A DNA stretch of 64,000 nucleotides from Jackrogersella multiformis (lineage: Eukaryota; Ascomycota; Sordariomycetes; Xylariales; Hypoxylaceae). The DNA lies in contig CADCXD010000004.1 of assembly GCA_902806575.1 (NCBI GenBank), forward strand, positions 2,728,001 through 2,792,000. Reading direction: 5' to 3'. This document shows positions 21,818 to 32,939 of the stretch, in pieces (the stretch's first letter is position 1; every line of letters starts with the position of its first letter). The notes under the pieces were generated by a model. That model did no database searches, was not told where the DNA came from, and saw only the letters and a list, made by a program, of their open reading frames with translations. Both the position numbers and the translations under genes were made by a program.

Positions 21818-22951
21818 CGTAAGTTGTTGTCATACGCAAGCCAGTGCCATTCCCAAGGGGTATCCCGACAGACCGGCCGTGGGAGGTTAAAACGAACGGA
21901 AATGAATATACACTACGTTCCTGCGCAGAAGAGTTAATCGGCCCGCGAAAGTTGAGGTCGCTGCTCCATACACCTCAGTATGCGTAAAGCTTTCTATTCA
22001 ACAACCATCTCTAAAAGAAATAAATTCTGACAGGATAGCCTACATAACAGAAACCCATGTACCTATTCGTTTCTTTACTCTCTAGACAGGGTTGTTAGTC
22101 GATCCCGTCTAATTTTCCCATTCGCTACGACCCCGGCATTCAAACATACTAGAAACAGCTCAGCCAATGTGTTTCGAATACAGCGTGATAGTGGAGATGA
22201 TGTGAACGATGTTTTTGTTGCTTTTTCTTACCGCCTACCATGCAGCCATGATCTTAGGTATTGCCCATTATCCACCAATTGAGAAATTACCCGCAAAAAT
22301 GGGCTCATGAGAACCATGGTACCGTACATGTACTAGTTTGTCAAGCGGCTGAGACATTTGACGTAACAGGTTATAGGGGCTTACGAAGCTCTACATAGCT
22401 GCATAGGTTTCGATCTTCTGTACATCCCCCAGATGATCCGCAAAGAAATTCTAGTGTATTTCTAGCCTATCCACAATAAGAAAAAGAACATCCTAAAAAC
22501 AACAATTGAAAAAGAAAAAGTGGACATAAAATGTGAAGAATGTCTGCATACATCCTCCGAGTCGGTCCACATTTCCGGTCCTCGGCCCGGATCCGAATTT
22601 GACGACATTCGGTTGGGTCCACTCCGGGCGAAACCATACCCCCGATTACTGACCCGGAACGTTGACTGGTCTTTACACCACCGCTTATATCGTTCTCCTT
22701 ATAGAAAGTCAAAGATTCTATCGAGACAGCCAAACCGATTCAACTATGCCCTAATCAAATCCCACGTAAATATGCCAGTAAATAGAATGATTATTCAAAA
22801 TGAAATTATTGCCAACTATGGTCCTTCCATGCCATGCTTCCCACATGCCCACCACTAAGGTTCATTTTCTTCAATCCACTCAACCCCAGCTTAGAAAAGC
22901 ACCCATTATGCTTTCGCAGTTGATCCAAGTCTAAGCATTTACATTGATATC
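21818..22951. other. Divergent intergenic region, no gene seen
   Basis: Promoter side of both flanking genes. The minus-strand frame at 22467-22733 and plus-strand frame at 22520-22858 have no recognisable protein content. Confidence 0.5.
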
Positions 22952-23789
22952 ATGGCCAAGAACCAGACCATGTTAGACCTGGCCTTGCGCGCCCCTGACC
23001 TGGCCTTGCGCAACCCGGACCTAGCCTTGCACAACCCGGACCAGTCAACCCAGGTCCCAGAAACTGAAGCTCACTCAACTCCTACCGAGTCAAGCATCGA
23101 TGACGATGGTACCTCTAGCGAGTCCAGTCTTGATGACGATAGCACTTCTAGCGAGCCCAGTCTCGATGACAATGGTGATCCTCGCGGCTTCTGCCATGGC
23201 TGCGGTATACCCAGTGACGTAAGTAAAACCCTATCAAATCAACACTCCAGTTTCATAGTCATACTCATACATGATTTAATAGGCCCATGGAACCCACCAG
23301 GACGCGTCCTACAAGATCGCGATCCTTAGCTACTGGAGACCTGAATTCGACGCTCGTCCAATGCACATCGTCTACAATAACCAGTGCAGCACCGAGCTTC
23401 TCTGTTGCCTCTTCCAGCTCTCCAAGCATTACTCTTTCGAAGTCGCGGCCCACATGGTCAACAGCATGGTCTTCGAACGCATCCGCCACGGATGGGAAAA
23501 AACCCGAACGGCCATTGAGCAGGACGTCTACCGCGTTCTGGACATATGCACATATGTGGCTTTCGATCAAATTCGCACCGAAATCATCTTGCCGATGGAG
23601 TTGGATATCCGCAACCTTAAGCTAAGTGGTATTGGATTCATCGAGCCGTACCCCGGCACCGATGACCAGGTCGTAGGCATCTGCTCCAACGGCAGGGAAT
23701 GCCCCAATTTCCTATCATTCAAGGATAGTATCTTGTTTACTTTCGGCTTCCGAAACAGACATGGCTGCGATGCCTTACACCAAGATTAG
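22952..23789 (+). CDS. Lineage-specific protein with two internal repeats
   Basis: Exons 22952-23218 and 23283-23789 (GTAAGT...AATAG) join in phase 0 to 257 residues. The N-terminal third consists of repeats: three copies of a 7-residue DLALRNP-like unit and about three copies of an 11-residue ESSLDDDSTSS-like acidic unit. After a CHGCG motif, the C-terminal part (about 95-257) looks globular, with alternating hydrophobic and charged residues and cysteines in CSTELLCC, CSNGREC and near the C-terminus. No signal peptide or membrane helix is visible. I do not recognise the family. The correct frame after the intron is supported by 169 uninterrupted codons and a canonical splice. Confidence 0.65.
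22976..23038 (+). repeat. Three 21-bp coding repeats
   Basis: Three tandem units encode DLALRAP, DLALRNP and DLALHNP. The units differ at few bases, so the duplication is fairly recent. Confidence 0.85.
23087..23182 (+). repeat. Three 33-bp coding repeats
   Basis: Tandem units encode ESSIDDDGTSS, ESSLDDDSTSS and EPSLDDNGDP (the last is one residue short). This is an acidic Ser-rich tract. Confidence 0.8.
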
Positions 23790-24942
23790 TATCAGTGCGA
23801 TCTTGATGTGCAGTTCCCAGAGACTTGGATACCCATTTGTACCTAGCACAACTTTTGGGCGCGTTTCTACAGTCCAGTCTCAGTTGGCACGATGATCAAC
23901 AGATACCTGTATTAACAAGCTAAGAGAAACGAAAGGCTTGTTAGTTTGTAGAGACTATCGTCTGATAGAATGTACATAGCTTTCGATACTTATATGATTC
24001 GTCAAACTTGACATATTCCTGCGATAATCGTAGTTCTAATTATTCTAACTGGTATTTTCAATATAGAACAACCACAGTGCCAGCTCAAGCATACCTCTAT
24101 CGCCTTCTGCGTGAACATAATTTCAGTTTAAGTCCATTAATTATTATAGCCAGATTATAATTGGTGGATATATCACGAGTGCTTAGGTAAATAACGGCTT
24201 AAATAGGTAGCCGTAGGAAAATTTACACGACCTAGAGAAATGATGGCGATAAAAGTAAAAATGCTAGCTTCACTTAGGGAAAAGGGGGTATCACCCTTCC
24301 ACCTTAATTTTCAACGCGCGTTTGCCTCTAAACTTTTAAATCTAAGTAAAAGAATGCCTTATTGGACACGAGAATCAAGCGGACAACTAAATTAAGGCGA
24401 AATTTACCTAGGTAAAGGAGCTAACGAAAGAAAAACTTCACGAATTAAAAAAATTGCCAAAATCTTTTGTTGAACTCCATCTAGCCCATGCTGAGGATTG
24501 AACTGTAGACTTACCGGTACCATGCCGCCTGTAGGCGTTTTTCAGGGGACTATCCAGAAATTGACCTAGTGGGGCCTTCGAATATGGGACTGGTATCCCT
24601 GAAGCGTTAGCATGCTCAGTTAGTAATAGGGGACTGAGAATACCTCGTAGTAACCTGCAGATGCCTACCCGAGCAGGGAACGGGGGACGACAGGGACTGC
24701 GATATTGGTTAGCATCTCCATCTAAAGTGTACCAGTATATCACCACTAGGCCTGATGGGATCAACTGATTGTGATAGCTTTCATTGGTATTCTGCATCAT
24801 ATGCTTCAAGTTGGATCGGTAATCGAGATATAGTCGATGGGGGTATCAGGTCTCGACGAGGAACGGGGACGGAGTTGTCACGGGGTGAGCTAGCTCAGCG
24901 CCGGTAAACAAAGAATTAGACCGGCTTATATAGCAAGGCTCT

Positions 24943-25169
24943 TGTTAAGAAATGTCCAATATCTAATACTATGAGATATCAAGGAGTAGATAAAATAGTA
25001 TGGAGAGTATAATATGTTATATATCCTGGATAGTGTATAAGTGCTTGTGGATAGTTGTAGCTAAGAATCATCTGATATATATTTATTAGTTTTAAAGAGA
25101 CTCAGTCGTATTTATGGATCAGTGAGACGAGATGGTAGTTCCTCAATTTGCGCATCACCGTTCTTAAGA
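24943..25169 (+). mobile_element. Possible relict solo LTR
   Basis: A 227-base AT-rich segment begins TGTTAAGA and ends TCTTAAGA, close to the TG...CA inverted ends of LTR retrotransposons with one decayed end base. Its 3' end, CATCACCGTTCTTAAG, recurs as CATCGCCGTTCTTAAG at 55802-55817. No target-site duplication, primer-binding site or pol coding sequence could be recognised, so this is tentative. Confidence 0.3.
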
Positions 25170-25915
25170 TATCGAGAAGATTACTATCATTTTCCATGGT
25201 ATATCGATTGTTGCGTTTAATCACCTAATCTAAGTAGGTATGTAGGAAGCTCGGCTCCATTTTCTATTTCTGGAAGATGTTTTCCTATCACATCATTCCA
25301 ATTATCAATACAGAGAGCACGTTATACCAAGTTTGTGTATTAAATCTTGTGCGTCGAGATGAAAGAGATGCCACGATTTAGTGCGGAACATATTATACGC
25401 GGACTGCTTATTAGTTCTACTTAATAGGTTGGTTAAATGGTATTAAATTTAATGGACATACTTTACGATTCATAGTATCTATTATCTAGTTAAGTAAGAT
25501 ATATATTTATATTCGGCATGCATGGTTAATCGTATGATAGTAAGATCCAAGTTATGGTTTAATAGTAATGAGAGGTTGGCACAACTGGTTGTTGTAAACT
25601 ATAAAAATATGCCCGGGAGAATAATCTGATTGTTTCTTCTTACATAAATCTATTTGGCTTTTTGTTATTGGCCAAAGTACGACGAACTACATATATAAAT
25701 AAATATTTAGACAAAGGGTTCTATGCATTCGACGAACGGTGGCTCGTGCACTGGATAGCTGCTTCTTTCAAACACATCTTCCTCCAATGGAACTATCCAT
25801 CAACTTCTATCTCATGTATAGGAGTTCGTCTCAACTGCTTTTAAAGTTTCGAGAACATGCCCAACAAGGTTCATTACGTAAATAAGTAGATACCAGATAC
25901 GTCGGTCTGGTATAT

Positions 25916-25948
25916 ATGTAGGTACCTTAGGTAGGTAGGTACCTAAAG
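25916..25948. repeat. TAGGTACC palindrome cluster
   Basis: Reads GTAGGTACCTTAGGTAGGTA and continues to GGTACCTAAAGG. It is the same family as the other clusters. Confidence 0.7.
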
Positions 25949-26563
25949 GTATAAAAAAAGGTTGACAAGAGTGGATATGGTACAAACCTAACCTATGAAA
26001 ACTAGCCTGCAGTCTTAAAGTTGAGCTAGGAACGATCAAATTTAGCGCCAACTCAAGAAACAGACTTTTTCCCTTGTCTTGGTATTTATGCTGCGTGACC
26101 TCAATGGCGCATGCCGAATACCTAGATACACGTAGCTGTTGGCCAACTATAGATTCAGACCCTCCTTCCTTTATTTAGGTAGTAAAAGTTACCCCAACGC
26201 CTGCTTAAAGCATTCCGAAAATCTTTTCCTGTCGTGCTATAAAGCTTTTAATCTACCACGTGCCAGACTTTTTATATCTACCTCATAGTAGGTAGTACCT
26301 CACTAGAATATCAGCCACAATCATTACTACTGCAGTAGCTTGCGACACCCCTCCGTCCAACCATAGCACAAAGGGGAAAGTTCGACACGACCCCGCGATT
26401 CCTCCCGATTGGACTGTGGCTAGGCCTTAGTCGGTGGCACCGCATCAGTGCTATTGTCTTAAGATTTTTTTTTTCCTTGCTTGTGACGCTGCAGCAGGAT
26501 CGAAAATTTTAAGTAACCAGAGAAGCCCAGCACCGTCTGGTTTCTCTTTTACTCCCATTCACT

Positions 26564-28020
26564 ATGGGCGACATGGCGAACGAGATCAAATTGCTTTCGG
26601 GCAATAGCCACCCGAGTCTGGCTAAAGCCGTAGCCGATCGGTATGTTTCTTATTTTAATCCCAATCCCAATCCTCCAATGCTTTAGACGACGCAAATAAG
26701 CAAATCATGTTCCTCGGTTATTTGTGGCTTTCCAAAGCGCGCGGATGACGAAATTGGAGAGACCGGTATCCTCCAAGAAGCAATTGAATATGGATATTAG
26801 CTAATATCGAGTCCTCTACTGCCTATAGGCTCGGCATTGAGATCGCAAAGACGATGAGTTTGAATTATTCAAACCAGGAAACCAGCGTCACGGTCGGTGA
26901 ATCAGTGAGAGACGAGGATGGTACGGCTTCACTTGCTACTGATTGTCCTCGCCCGCGCTGTTAATTTGGATCTCGAACTGATCCCTTTGCAGTCTTCATC
27001 CTGCAGTCCACCGCTCCGGGCGACATTAACGATGGCCTGATGGAGCTTCTAATCATGATCCACGCCTGCCGCACCGCGTCCGCCCGCCGGATCACCGCCG
27101 TGATTCCCAATTTCCCCTACGCCCGCCAGGACAAGAAGGACAAGAGTCGCGCGCCCATCTCCGCGAAGCTCATCGCGAACATGTTGCAGACCGCCGGTTG
27201 CAACCACGTCATCACCATGGACCTCCACGCCTCGCAGATCCAGGGCTTCTTCAACGTCCCGGTGGACAACCTGTACGCGGAGCCGAGCGTCCTGCGCTGG
27301 ATCAGGGAGAATCTCGCCGGCCAGGAGACCGTCATCGTGAGCCCGGATGCCGGTGGCGCGAAGAGGTAGGCCGATCGCAATGCGCGCGTCGCAGACAAAA
27401 AAAGCTACGGAGGAGCGAAACTGACATTGATGCGACAGGGCTACGTCCATTGCGGATCGCCTAGACCGCGGCTTTGCGCTCATCCACAAGGAGCGCCCTC
27501 GGCCCAACGTCGTGGGCAGGATGGTGCTTGTCGGCGATGTGGTGGACAAGGTCGCAATTCTGGTCGACGACATGGCCGACACCTGCGGCACCCTGGCGTA
27601 AGCATAAACTCGTATTCCCAAAACCCGACCGGCAGCAATGCTAACATGCTCCCGCTCCGCAGCAAGGCAGCAGCCACAGTCAAGGACCACGGCGCCCGCG
27701 AGGTCATCGCCGTCGTGACGCACGGCATCCTGAGCGGCGACGCCATCACCACCCTGAACAACAGCTGCCTGAGCCAGGTCGTCGTCACCAACACCGTGCC
27801 CCTCGGCGACAAGGTCCAGCGGTGCAAGAAGCTGAGGGTCATCGACGTGAGCCCTACGATAGCCGAGGCTATCCGGCGAACGCACAACGGAGAGAGCGTA
27901 AGGTACGTGCTCCGACAGCCACACGCATAATACACACACGCCTTGTGTCCCCCCAACCTGTAGATTTCCGATCCCGCTGACGCGTCCCGCAGCTTCCTGT
28001 TCACTCACGCTCCGGTCTAA
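26564..28020 (+). CDS. Ribose-phosphate pyrophosphokinase (PRPP synthetase)
   Basis: Makes 5-phosphoribosyl-1-pyrophosphate from ribose 5-phosphate and ATP in the cytosol, feeding purine, pyrimidine, NAD, His and Trp synthesis. Exons 26564-26640, 26829-26920, 26993-27365, 27439-27597, 27663-27902 and 27993-28020 join to 322 residues, the usual length. Family motifs are intact: LLSGNSHPSLA at the N-terminus, FPYARQDKKD (ATP/flexible region), VITMDLHASQIQGFF, VSPDAGGAKR (PRPP-binding) and ILVDDMADTCGTL (the phosphoribosyl-binding loop). No non-homologous insertion is seen, so it is like the yeast Prs2/3/4 type rather than Prs1/5. The last exon codes only nine residues (SFLFTHAPV, with one shared codon). 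Coding DNA is GC-rich. Confidence 0.95.
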
Positions 28021-28654
28021 TGTGCTGCTGTATATATGCATGTACCTATGTACACGCCGCACATGTCGGAGGAAAGAGTTGAATCTCGGTATCGGTATCG
28101 GCATCGGAATTAGAATCGGTACGAGCTGAAGATTGTGCTGCACGTTAAGAGAAATCGGTGGCCTCCTTCCGGTGATATTTTTGTTTGTTTGCTTGGGAGT
28201 TCGAGACTGCATTTGGGAAATCATTCACGTGGAGGGCCGAGACGTCGTAGAGCATAAAATCGAGGTCATACCTAGGTATAAGCACGGAGTTCATTATGAG
28301 ACATAGTACACTGAGTTTGTCCATGGATATACACATATACCAATCTTGCATATCATAAATTACAATTACAGCATGGGTTATGGCGAAATGGAACGATCAT
28401 GTTGGTTTGAGGGAGCATCGTGTCACATAGCATCGGGTATCCGTACGAAACAATACAATGCAAATAGCTTTTGACGAGAAAATGATAAAAAAGAACGTGG
28501 TATGGGAATCTTGATTTCATTTTTGGGTTCCGGGAATACACCTCATGATGCCGGGCTATCATTATGACCAGCAACCTATCATCCCGCAAGCCATTGCCAT
28601 GATTTATGCCCTAATGCAAGAACCAGAAGACACCGACCAAACGCCTGTAAGTAT
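28021..28654. other. Convergent 3' intergenic region
   Basis: Between PRPP synthetase and RPS6. It contains a short hexamer repeat (ATCGGT-like) near 28087-28107 and no gene. Confidence 0.55.
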
Positions 28655-29754
28655 TTACTTGCGCATAGAGCTTGCTCGTCGCTTGCGAGCGTCGGCCCTG
28701 TGAGCGCGGACCTCGGCAACACGCTTGGCCAGAATTTGGGCGTACTCATTCTATAATACATCGTTAGCACATGATATAGAAATGTAGTAGTATCCAGAAG
28801 TAAACATACCGCCTCATCCTTAACCTTCTCGGACTGTCGTCGCTTGAGCGCGGTGCGGTGACGCTTGTGCTGGAGACGCTGGGGAGTGACCAGTCTCTGG
28901 ATCTTGGGGGCCTTGGTGTAGGCCTTCTTGCCCTCCTTCTTGGGCTGGACCTCTCGTCGGATGACATACTTTCGGACCTATATAGCAGAAAACCCCACAG
29001 TATTAGCCGGTGATATTTCCATTTTGATATTCCTCTCAGACTCTACTCGGTGGTATTCATTGCAAGGGATTCTTCTCTCTCATCCCGCAGAAGCAACGAC
29101 CGAGTAGGCGATGACGAGTGAAGATTTACTTACGTCGTCATCCTTGCTGAGACCGAAGAAGCGGCGAATCTTGGTGGCACGCTTGGGACCGAGGCGCTTG
29201 GGGTGGACGGCGTCGGTTAGGCCGGGGATATCGTTGTCTCCTTGCTTGACGACGGAGAGGGCGAGGACGGACAAGTCCATGCCAACGATGCAACCACGAA
29301 CCGACTTTCGCTTGCGTTCACCAGTACGGCGGGGGCGGTAGCAGGAGTGGCCGTCGGATAGGAGGAGTCGGACACGGGTAGGGTGCATGACACCCTGCTT
29401 CATCGGGAAACCTTGCTTGTCGTTGCCACCAGTGATGCGGAAGATGTAGCCCTTGAACTCATCGCCAAGGTTATCGCCAGGGACCTCAGCACCCATCTAG
29501 AAACAACAGCTATGTTAGTTCTTCTAAAACCCAAGTAGCGACTACAAACTAGCCGGAGAGGATGATGAATTATAGGTAGATAAAAGTATTGATATAGGTA
29601 TTATGGTGGATGTAGGAAATCGAGGCATCGCAACGACGGCAACGAAGAGGTCAAAACGTACTCGCTTCTCCATGAAGTCTCGGACCTTTCGCTCATCTTC
29701 GATCTCGATCAGCTTTTGGCTGCCATTGGCAGGGTAGGAGATGTTTAACTTCAT
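28655..29754 (-). CDS. RPS6: 40S ribosomal protein S6 (eS6)
   Basis: Component of the small cytosolic ribosomal subunit and classical target of TORC1-linked S6 kinase signalling. Exons 29662-29754, 29134-29496, 28810-28977 and 28655-28750 give 239 residues, the normal fungal length, with phase-0 introns throughout. It starts MKLNISYPANGSQKLIEI and contains DKQGFPMKQGV, RRTGERKRKSVRGCIV and a basic C-terminus ending RKRRASSMRK, which keeps the phosphorylatable RRASS motif. An in-frame upstream Met at 29818-29820 is rejected because the family starts at MKLN. It shares a 418-base divergent promoter with CTF8. Confidence 0.97.
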
Positions 29755-30172
29755 CTCGTCGATGGTTGTCGCGGTCGACTGTGTTGTGTTGTTGGATGAA
29801 GTCGAATCGTGGAAAAACACAAGGGAAAAAAATTAAATGGAATTGAAAGGTTCAAAAGTTGGTTGTGTGGATTTCGTGGATTTACTTCGCCTAATCTCAA
29901 ATTCCTGCGTGGGAAAAGAAAGAAATGTGGAGCAGCGCTAGGGCTACGTGGTGCATGGACCACCTTGAAATCTTTTACTCTACAATTTAATACCAAGGTA
30001 CTTACGGGTCAACCTACCTAGGTAGGTACCGAAGTAAATCCATTAGCGCCGAACAACGTGAATTAATTGGGAAGTTATGAGGAGACCCACTATTCTCTTC
30101 ATTCTCATACCCTACTATCATTGTCTACCTAGCACTTTGTTCACGTTAAAGGAGGACATCGGTCCTCTCAGA
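29755..30172. promoter_or_regulatory. Shared divergent promoter of RPS6 and CTF8
   Basis: Only 418 bases separate the two starts, so both promoters must fit here. A GCGCTAGGGCTACG element (29936-29949; CCCTAG on the RPS6 strand) and a palindrome CCTACCTAGGTAGG (about 30014-30027) are visible. No transcription start was determined. Confidence 0.5.
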
Positions 30173-30634
30173 ATGGCCTCTTCTATCCAATTATACCCGA
30201 GGACATCTGGATCCAAAACAACAAGTCGGAATCCCCTCCCCCAACTCATACAAACACCTTCGGGCTTGGCCATTCTAGAGCTCCAAGGTACTTTCAACAT
30301 CCCGGAGAATTATGAGGGTAGCGAGGACAATATTCAAGACATAAATATTGGGCGTATCGTACTCCCGGACTATAACCCGGAAACGCAAGATCCCGCTAGC
30401 AGTTCCTGGACGAACCAAATTTACCTCTACGTGGGGGAGCACCAAAGACTCACAGGGGAAGTCAAGAAGCTGCCCAAGGCTATGGCTATCATTAAAAAGC
30501 GGCCTAAATCCGGGGAGGACGTGGACATGAATGTCGGGAATTCCGACTCTACAACGGAAAATCTGGAAGTAGTCGAGATCGTCAAATACAAGATTGTGTT
30601 TTCACAGCGTCCAGAGCCTGTGGGAACCGGGTGA
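30173..30634 (+). CDS. CTF8: Chromosome transmission fidelity protein 8
   Basis: Subunit of the alternative clamp loader Ctf18-RFC (Ctf18-Ctf8-Dcc1), which loads or unloads PCNA and supports sister-chromatid cohesion. Intronless, 153 residues. The family signature is seen in SGLAILELQGTFNIP (about 31-45), IGRIVLPDY, YLYVGEHQRLTGEVKKLPKAMAI and a C-terminal VEIVKYKIVFSQRPEPV. The Met at 30173 is chosen because the family begins shortly before the LQGT block. A longer in-frame start at 30077 would add a hydrophobic leader without support. Confidence 0.9.
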   Translation: MASSIQLYPRTSGSKTTSRNPLPQLIQTPSGLAILELQGTFNIPENYEGSEDNIQDINIGRIVLPDYNPETQDPASSSWTNQIYLYVGEHQRLTGEVKKLPKAMAIIKKRPKSGEDVDMNVGNSDSTTENLEVVEIVKYKIVFSQRPEPVGTG

Positions 30635-31843
30635 ATACACACTAGCAGATCGCGATGAAACAAACTTCAGCGGCGATTATGGCACGACAAGATGCCTTTG
30701 TACAAAGCTTCGCCTGAGTTTGCAGCCAAAAAGACCCATGGACACAGCTTGTGATATTTAAGCCCTCGATTCTATGACAAAGTATGGAAACCATCACACC
30801 TACCATAGGGGAAACCGATAGAATAGCAGCAATAGAGTCGGCGGAGGGATAAGCTGTCTGGTCGTACAGGTTGGCTACAAGTTAGCACCGCCTATGACGT
30901 TGTCCGGAAGCTTTTGACTAAAAAGACAGGGATCGAAGGTATTGGATCGATCTATGTACTCTACTGGATAATTTCCTATGCCCACAGCGTACCTTTTGAT
31001 GTTACTCTAACTGGGTACCTAGTAGTTGTTAGGAGGGAAAGCCATCGCAGTAATACCTAATACGATGTGTGCTTAGGTACGGAGAGGTCAGCTCCAACTT
31101 GGAAACCTTTGTTAAGCAGTAACAATAATGGAGATATATACCCAGATATTTGAGTACTGAAGCATTAATATACCAGTACTAGCTAGTGCCAGCAGATCTG
31201 ATGAACAATATGTCCTCCGACTTTCATGATCCACTACCCTAGGTACCTATGTACCTAAGATCAATTTATGGGACATGTGATAATCCGATAAGATAAGGTG
31301 TTAGCGGAGACCCACATAACTGTACTTCCCCAGGTACCCATCGCTTGGCAAGCCGAGACTTACCGGCAAGTTCATTCAGCCTCATAACTTCATCCTGTTT
31401 CCTTCTAAATAAATACTCCGACATTTCATTTGACGGCTTTCATCAATTTCTTGATTCCCACGTGTTACACAAAGCAAATAATCGAAGAGAAGATATTTTA
31501 CTAAAGAACGACTCTCTGTCTGTACAATAGCACTTCATCCACCCCTCGAGACCTGTCCTTTGCCCACCTAGAGCGGAATATTGGAGTGGTACCTAGGTAC
31601 CATTTAGTTTCCAAGTTTCTAGAAATCGAGGGGTCGCTCTTTCTAAGCTCAGCTCGAGATTTCTAAGTCTTTTAAACCCTTTCACAATACAATTCATAAT
31701 CGAATTTCTTCCTATTCAACTTCCGATCGCGTAAACATCATCACATCAAGGCTTACGATTGTCTACTTTCTGCTCTACCTTGCCCTGCTGTCTATCGACT
31801 ATTTCGCACTAATTGATACAACGCGATACGACACGACATCACT
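30635..31843. other. Intergenic region, no gene seen
   Basis: CTF8 3' end and TAF10 promoter. It holds a few single TAGGTACC palindromes (about 31014, 31240 and 31588). The final 160 bases before TAF10 are pyrimidine-rich, as in fungal promoters and leaders. Confidence 0.55.
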
Positions 31844-32464
31844 ATGACGAATGTTCCAACCGAGAATGAGCAGGTCGCTCCTGCCGCCTCGCAGCAGAAC
31901 GAGGACGAGATCGCGCTTCCCTCCGACAAGATGCCAACTCGGAAGGACACTTCTCTCAAGGAGTTCTTGACTAAAATGGATGACTACGCACCTATCGTAA
32001 ATGACCCCCAATTATTACATAACCGTGTCGTGTCGTGTCGGACGTAACTAAACATCTAATAGATCCCCGATGCCGTCACAAACTACTACATGGCGAAAGC
32101 CGGTCTTCCTCCTCCACCCCATACTGATCCCCGCCTCGCACGTCTCATAGCTCTCGCCGTCCAGAAGTTCGTGGCAGATGTTGCTGCCGATGCCTATCAG
32201 TACAGTCGCATCCGAGCATCGAACACCAGTGCGAACAACCCGATGGGCAATCTCGGCGCCGCCGCCGGTCTCCAGGTTCCTGGCCAAGCACAGACAAATT
32301 CGAAGGACCAGGGACGCGGTGGACTGCTGGGCATACAACGGGCAGGGTACGGCGGTGGCGGTCAAGGCGGTAGCCAAAACCGTACCGTCTTGACCATGGA
32401 AGACCTAGGTATGGCCGTTGGAGAGTACGGCGTAAATATAAAGCGTAGCGAGTTTTATCGCTAA
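31844..32464 (+). CDS. TAF10: Transcription initiation factor TFIID subunit 10 (TAF10)
   Basis: Histone-fold subunit shared by TFIID and SAGA. Exons 31844-31996 and 32063-32464 join in phase 0 to 184 residues. The N-terminal ~45 residues are acidic and disordered. The histone fold begins at SLKEFLTKMDDYAPI, continues IPDAVTNYYMAKAG and LIALAVQKFVADVAADAYQY, and finishes with TVLTMEDLGMAVGEYGVNIK and the family's terminal RSEFYR. A Gly/Gln-rich linker splits the fold, as usual in filamentous fungi. Confidence 0.95.
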
Positions 32465-32939
32465 AAAATTAGGTACGTCATGAGCCGAGGTAGCTAGTCT
32501 AAGCCTTATTACTGATATAAATGCTAACATCACTCTGTTTAGCTCGCTAGAAGCTATTAGAATTCCCGTGATAGAACGGACTGGGAAGCTGTATCACTAT
32601 CGGCAACGTCACGACTAGGGTATACGGCATTGGCTTTTGCATTGGCGTTATGGATCGGCTCTCCTTTTTTTATTCCTTTGAACAGGACTAGGCTCTGTTG
32701 TTATAATCTAGTTGGACTGCACAAAGCACAAAGCACCAACATTTAGAGACGCAGCGCAAGTTACATACGGATAGACATCATCAATTGATACATCTTCCGG
32801 TTTCCTCTAACCATGTTTTACATGTCTCGATGTGTGATATACCTGCTGCGTGATAGGTACACAGCAGAAGACTTAAGTCGTAAATGTCCCTCCAATTGCC
32901 TCGAACGCCGGGATATGCCCACACCTCTCCGTCCCCGTT
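32465..32939. other. Convergent 3' intergenic region
   Basis: Between TAF10 and RSM19. No gene or RNA is recognised. Confidence 0.55.

Larger units (their letters stand above)
23790..26563. other. Gene-free, AT-rich region with a possible relict LTR
   Basis: About 2.8 kb with no supported gene. From about 24930 to 25640 the DNA is very AT-rich. The minus-strand frame at 24438-24809 has no recognisable content. A possible LTR relic lies at 24943-25169 and a TAGGTACC cluster at 25916-25948. The last 300 bases are the PRPP synthetase promoter. Confidence 0.55.

Noticed and set aside
24438..24809. 123-codon minus-strand frame
   Set aside because: No recognisable motif; also checked as a tRNA because of a GTTCAATCC-like stretch near 24490, but the T stem does not pair.
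27049..28224. 391-codon minus-strand frame over PRPP synthetase
   Set aside because: Antisense shadow of a clearly identified spliced gene.
28978..29133. Possible C/D snoRNA in an RPS6 intron
   Set aside because: A CTGA box is present but there is no acceptable RTGATGA box or terminal stem.
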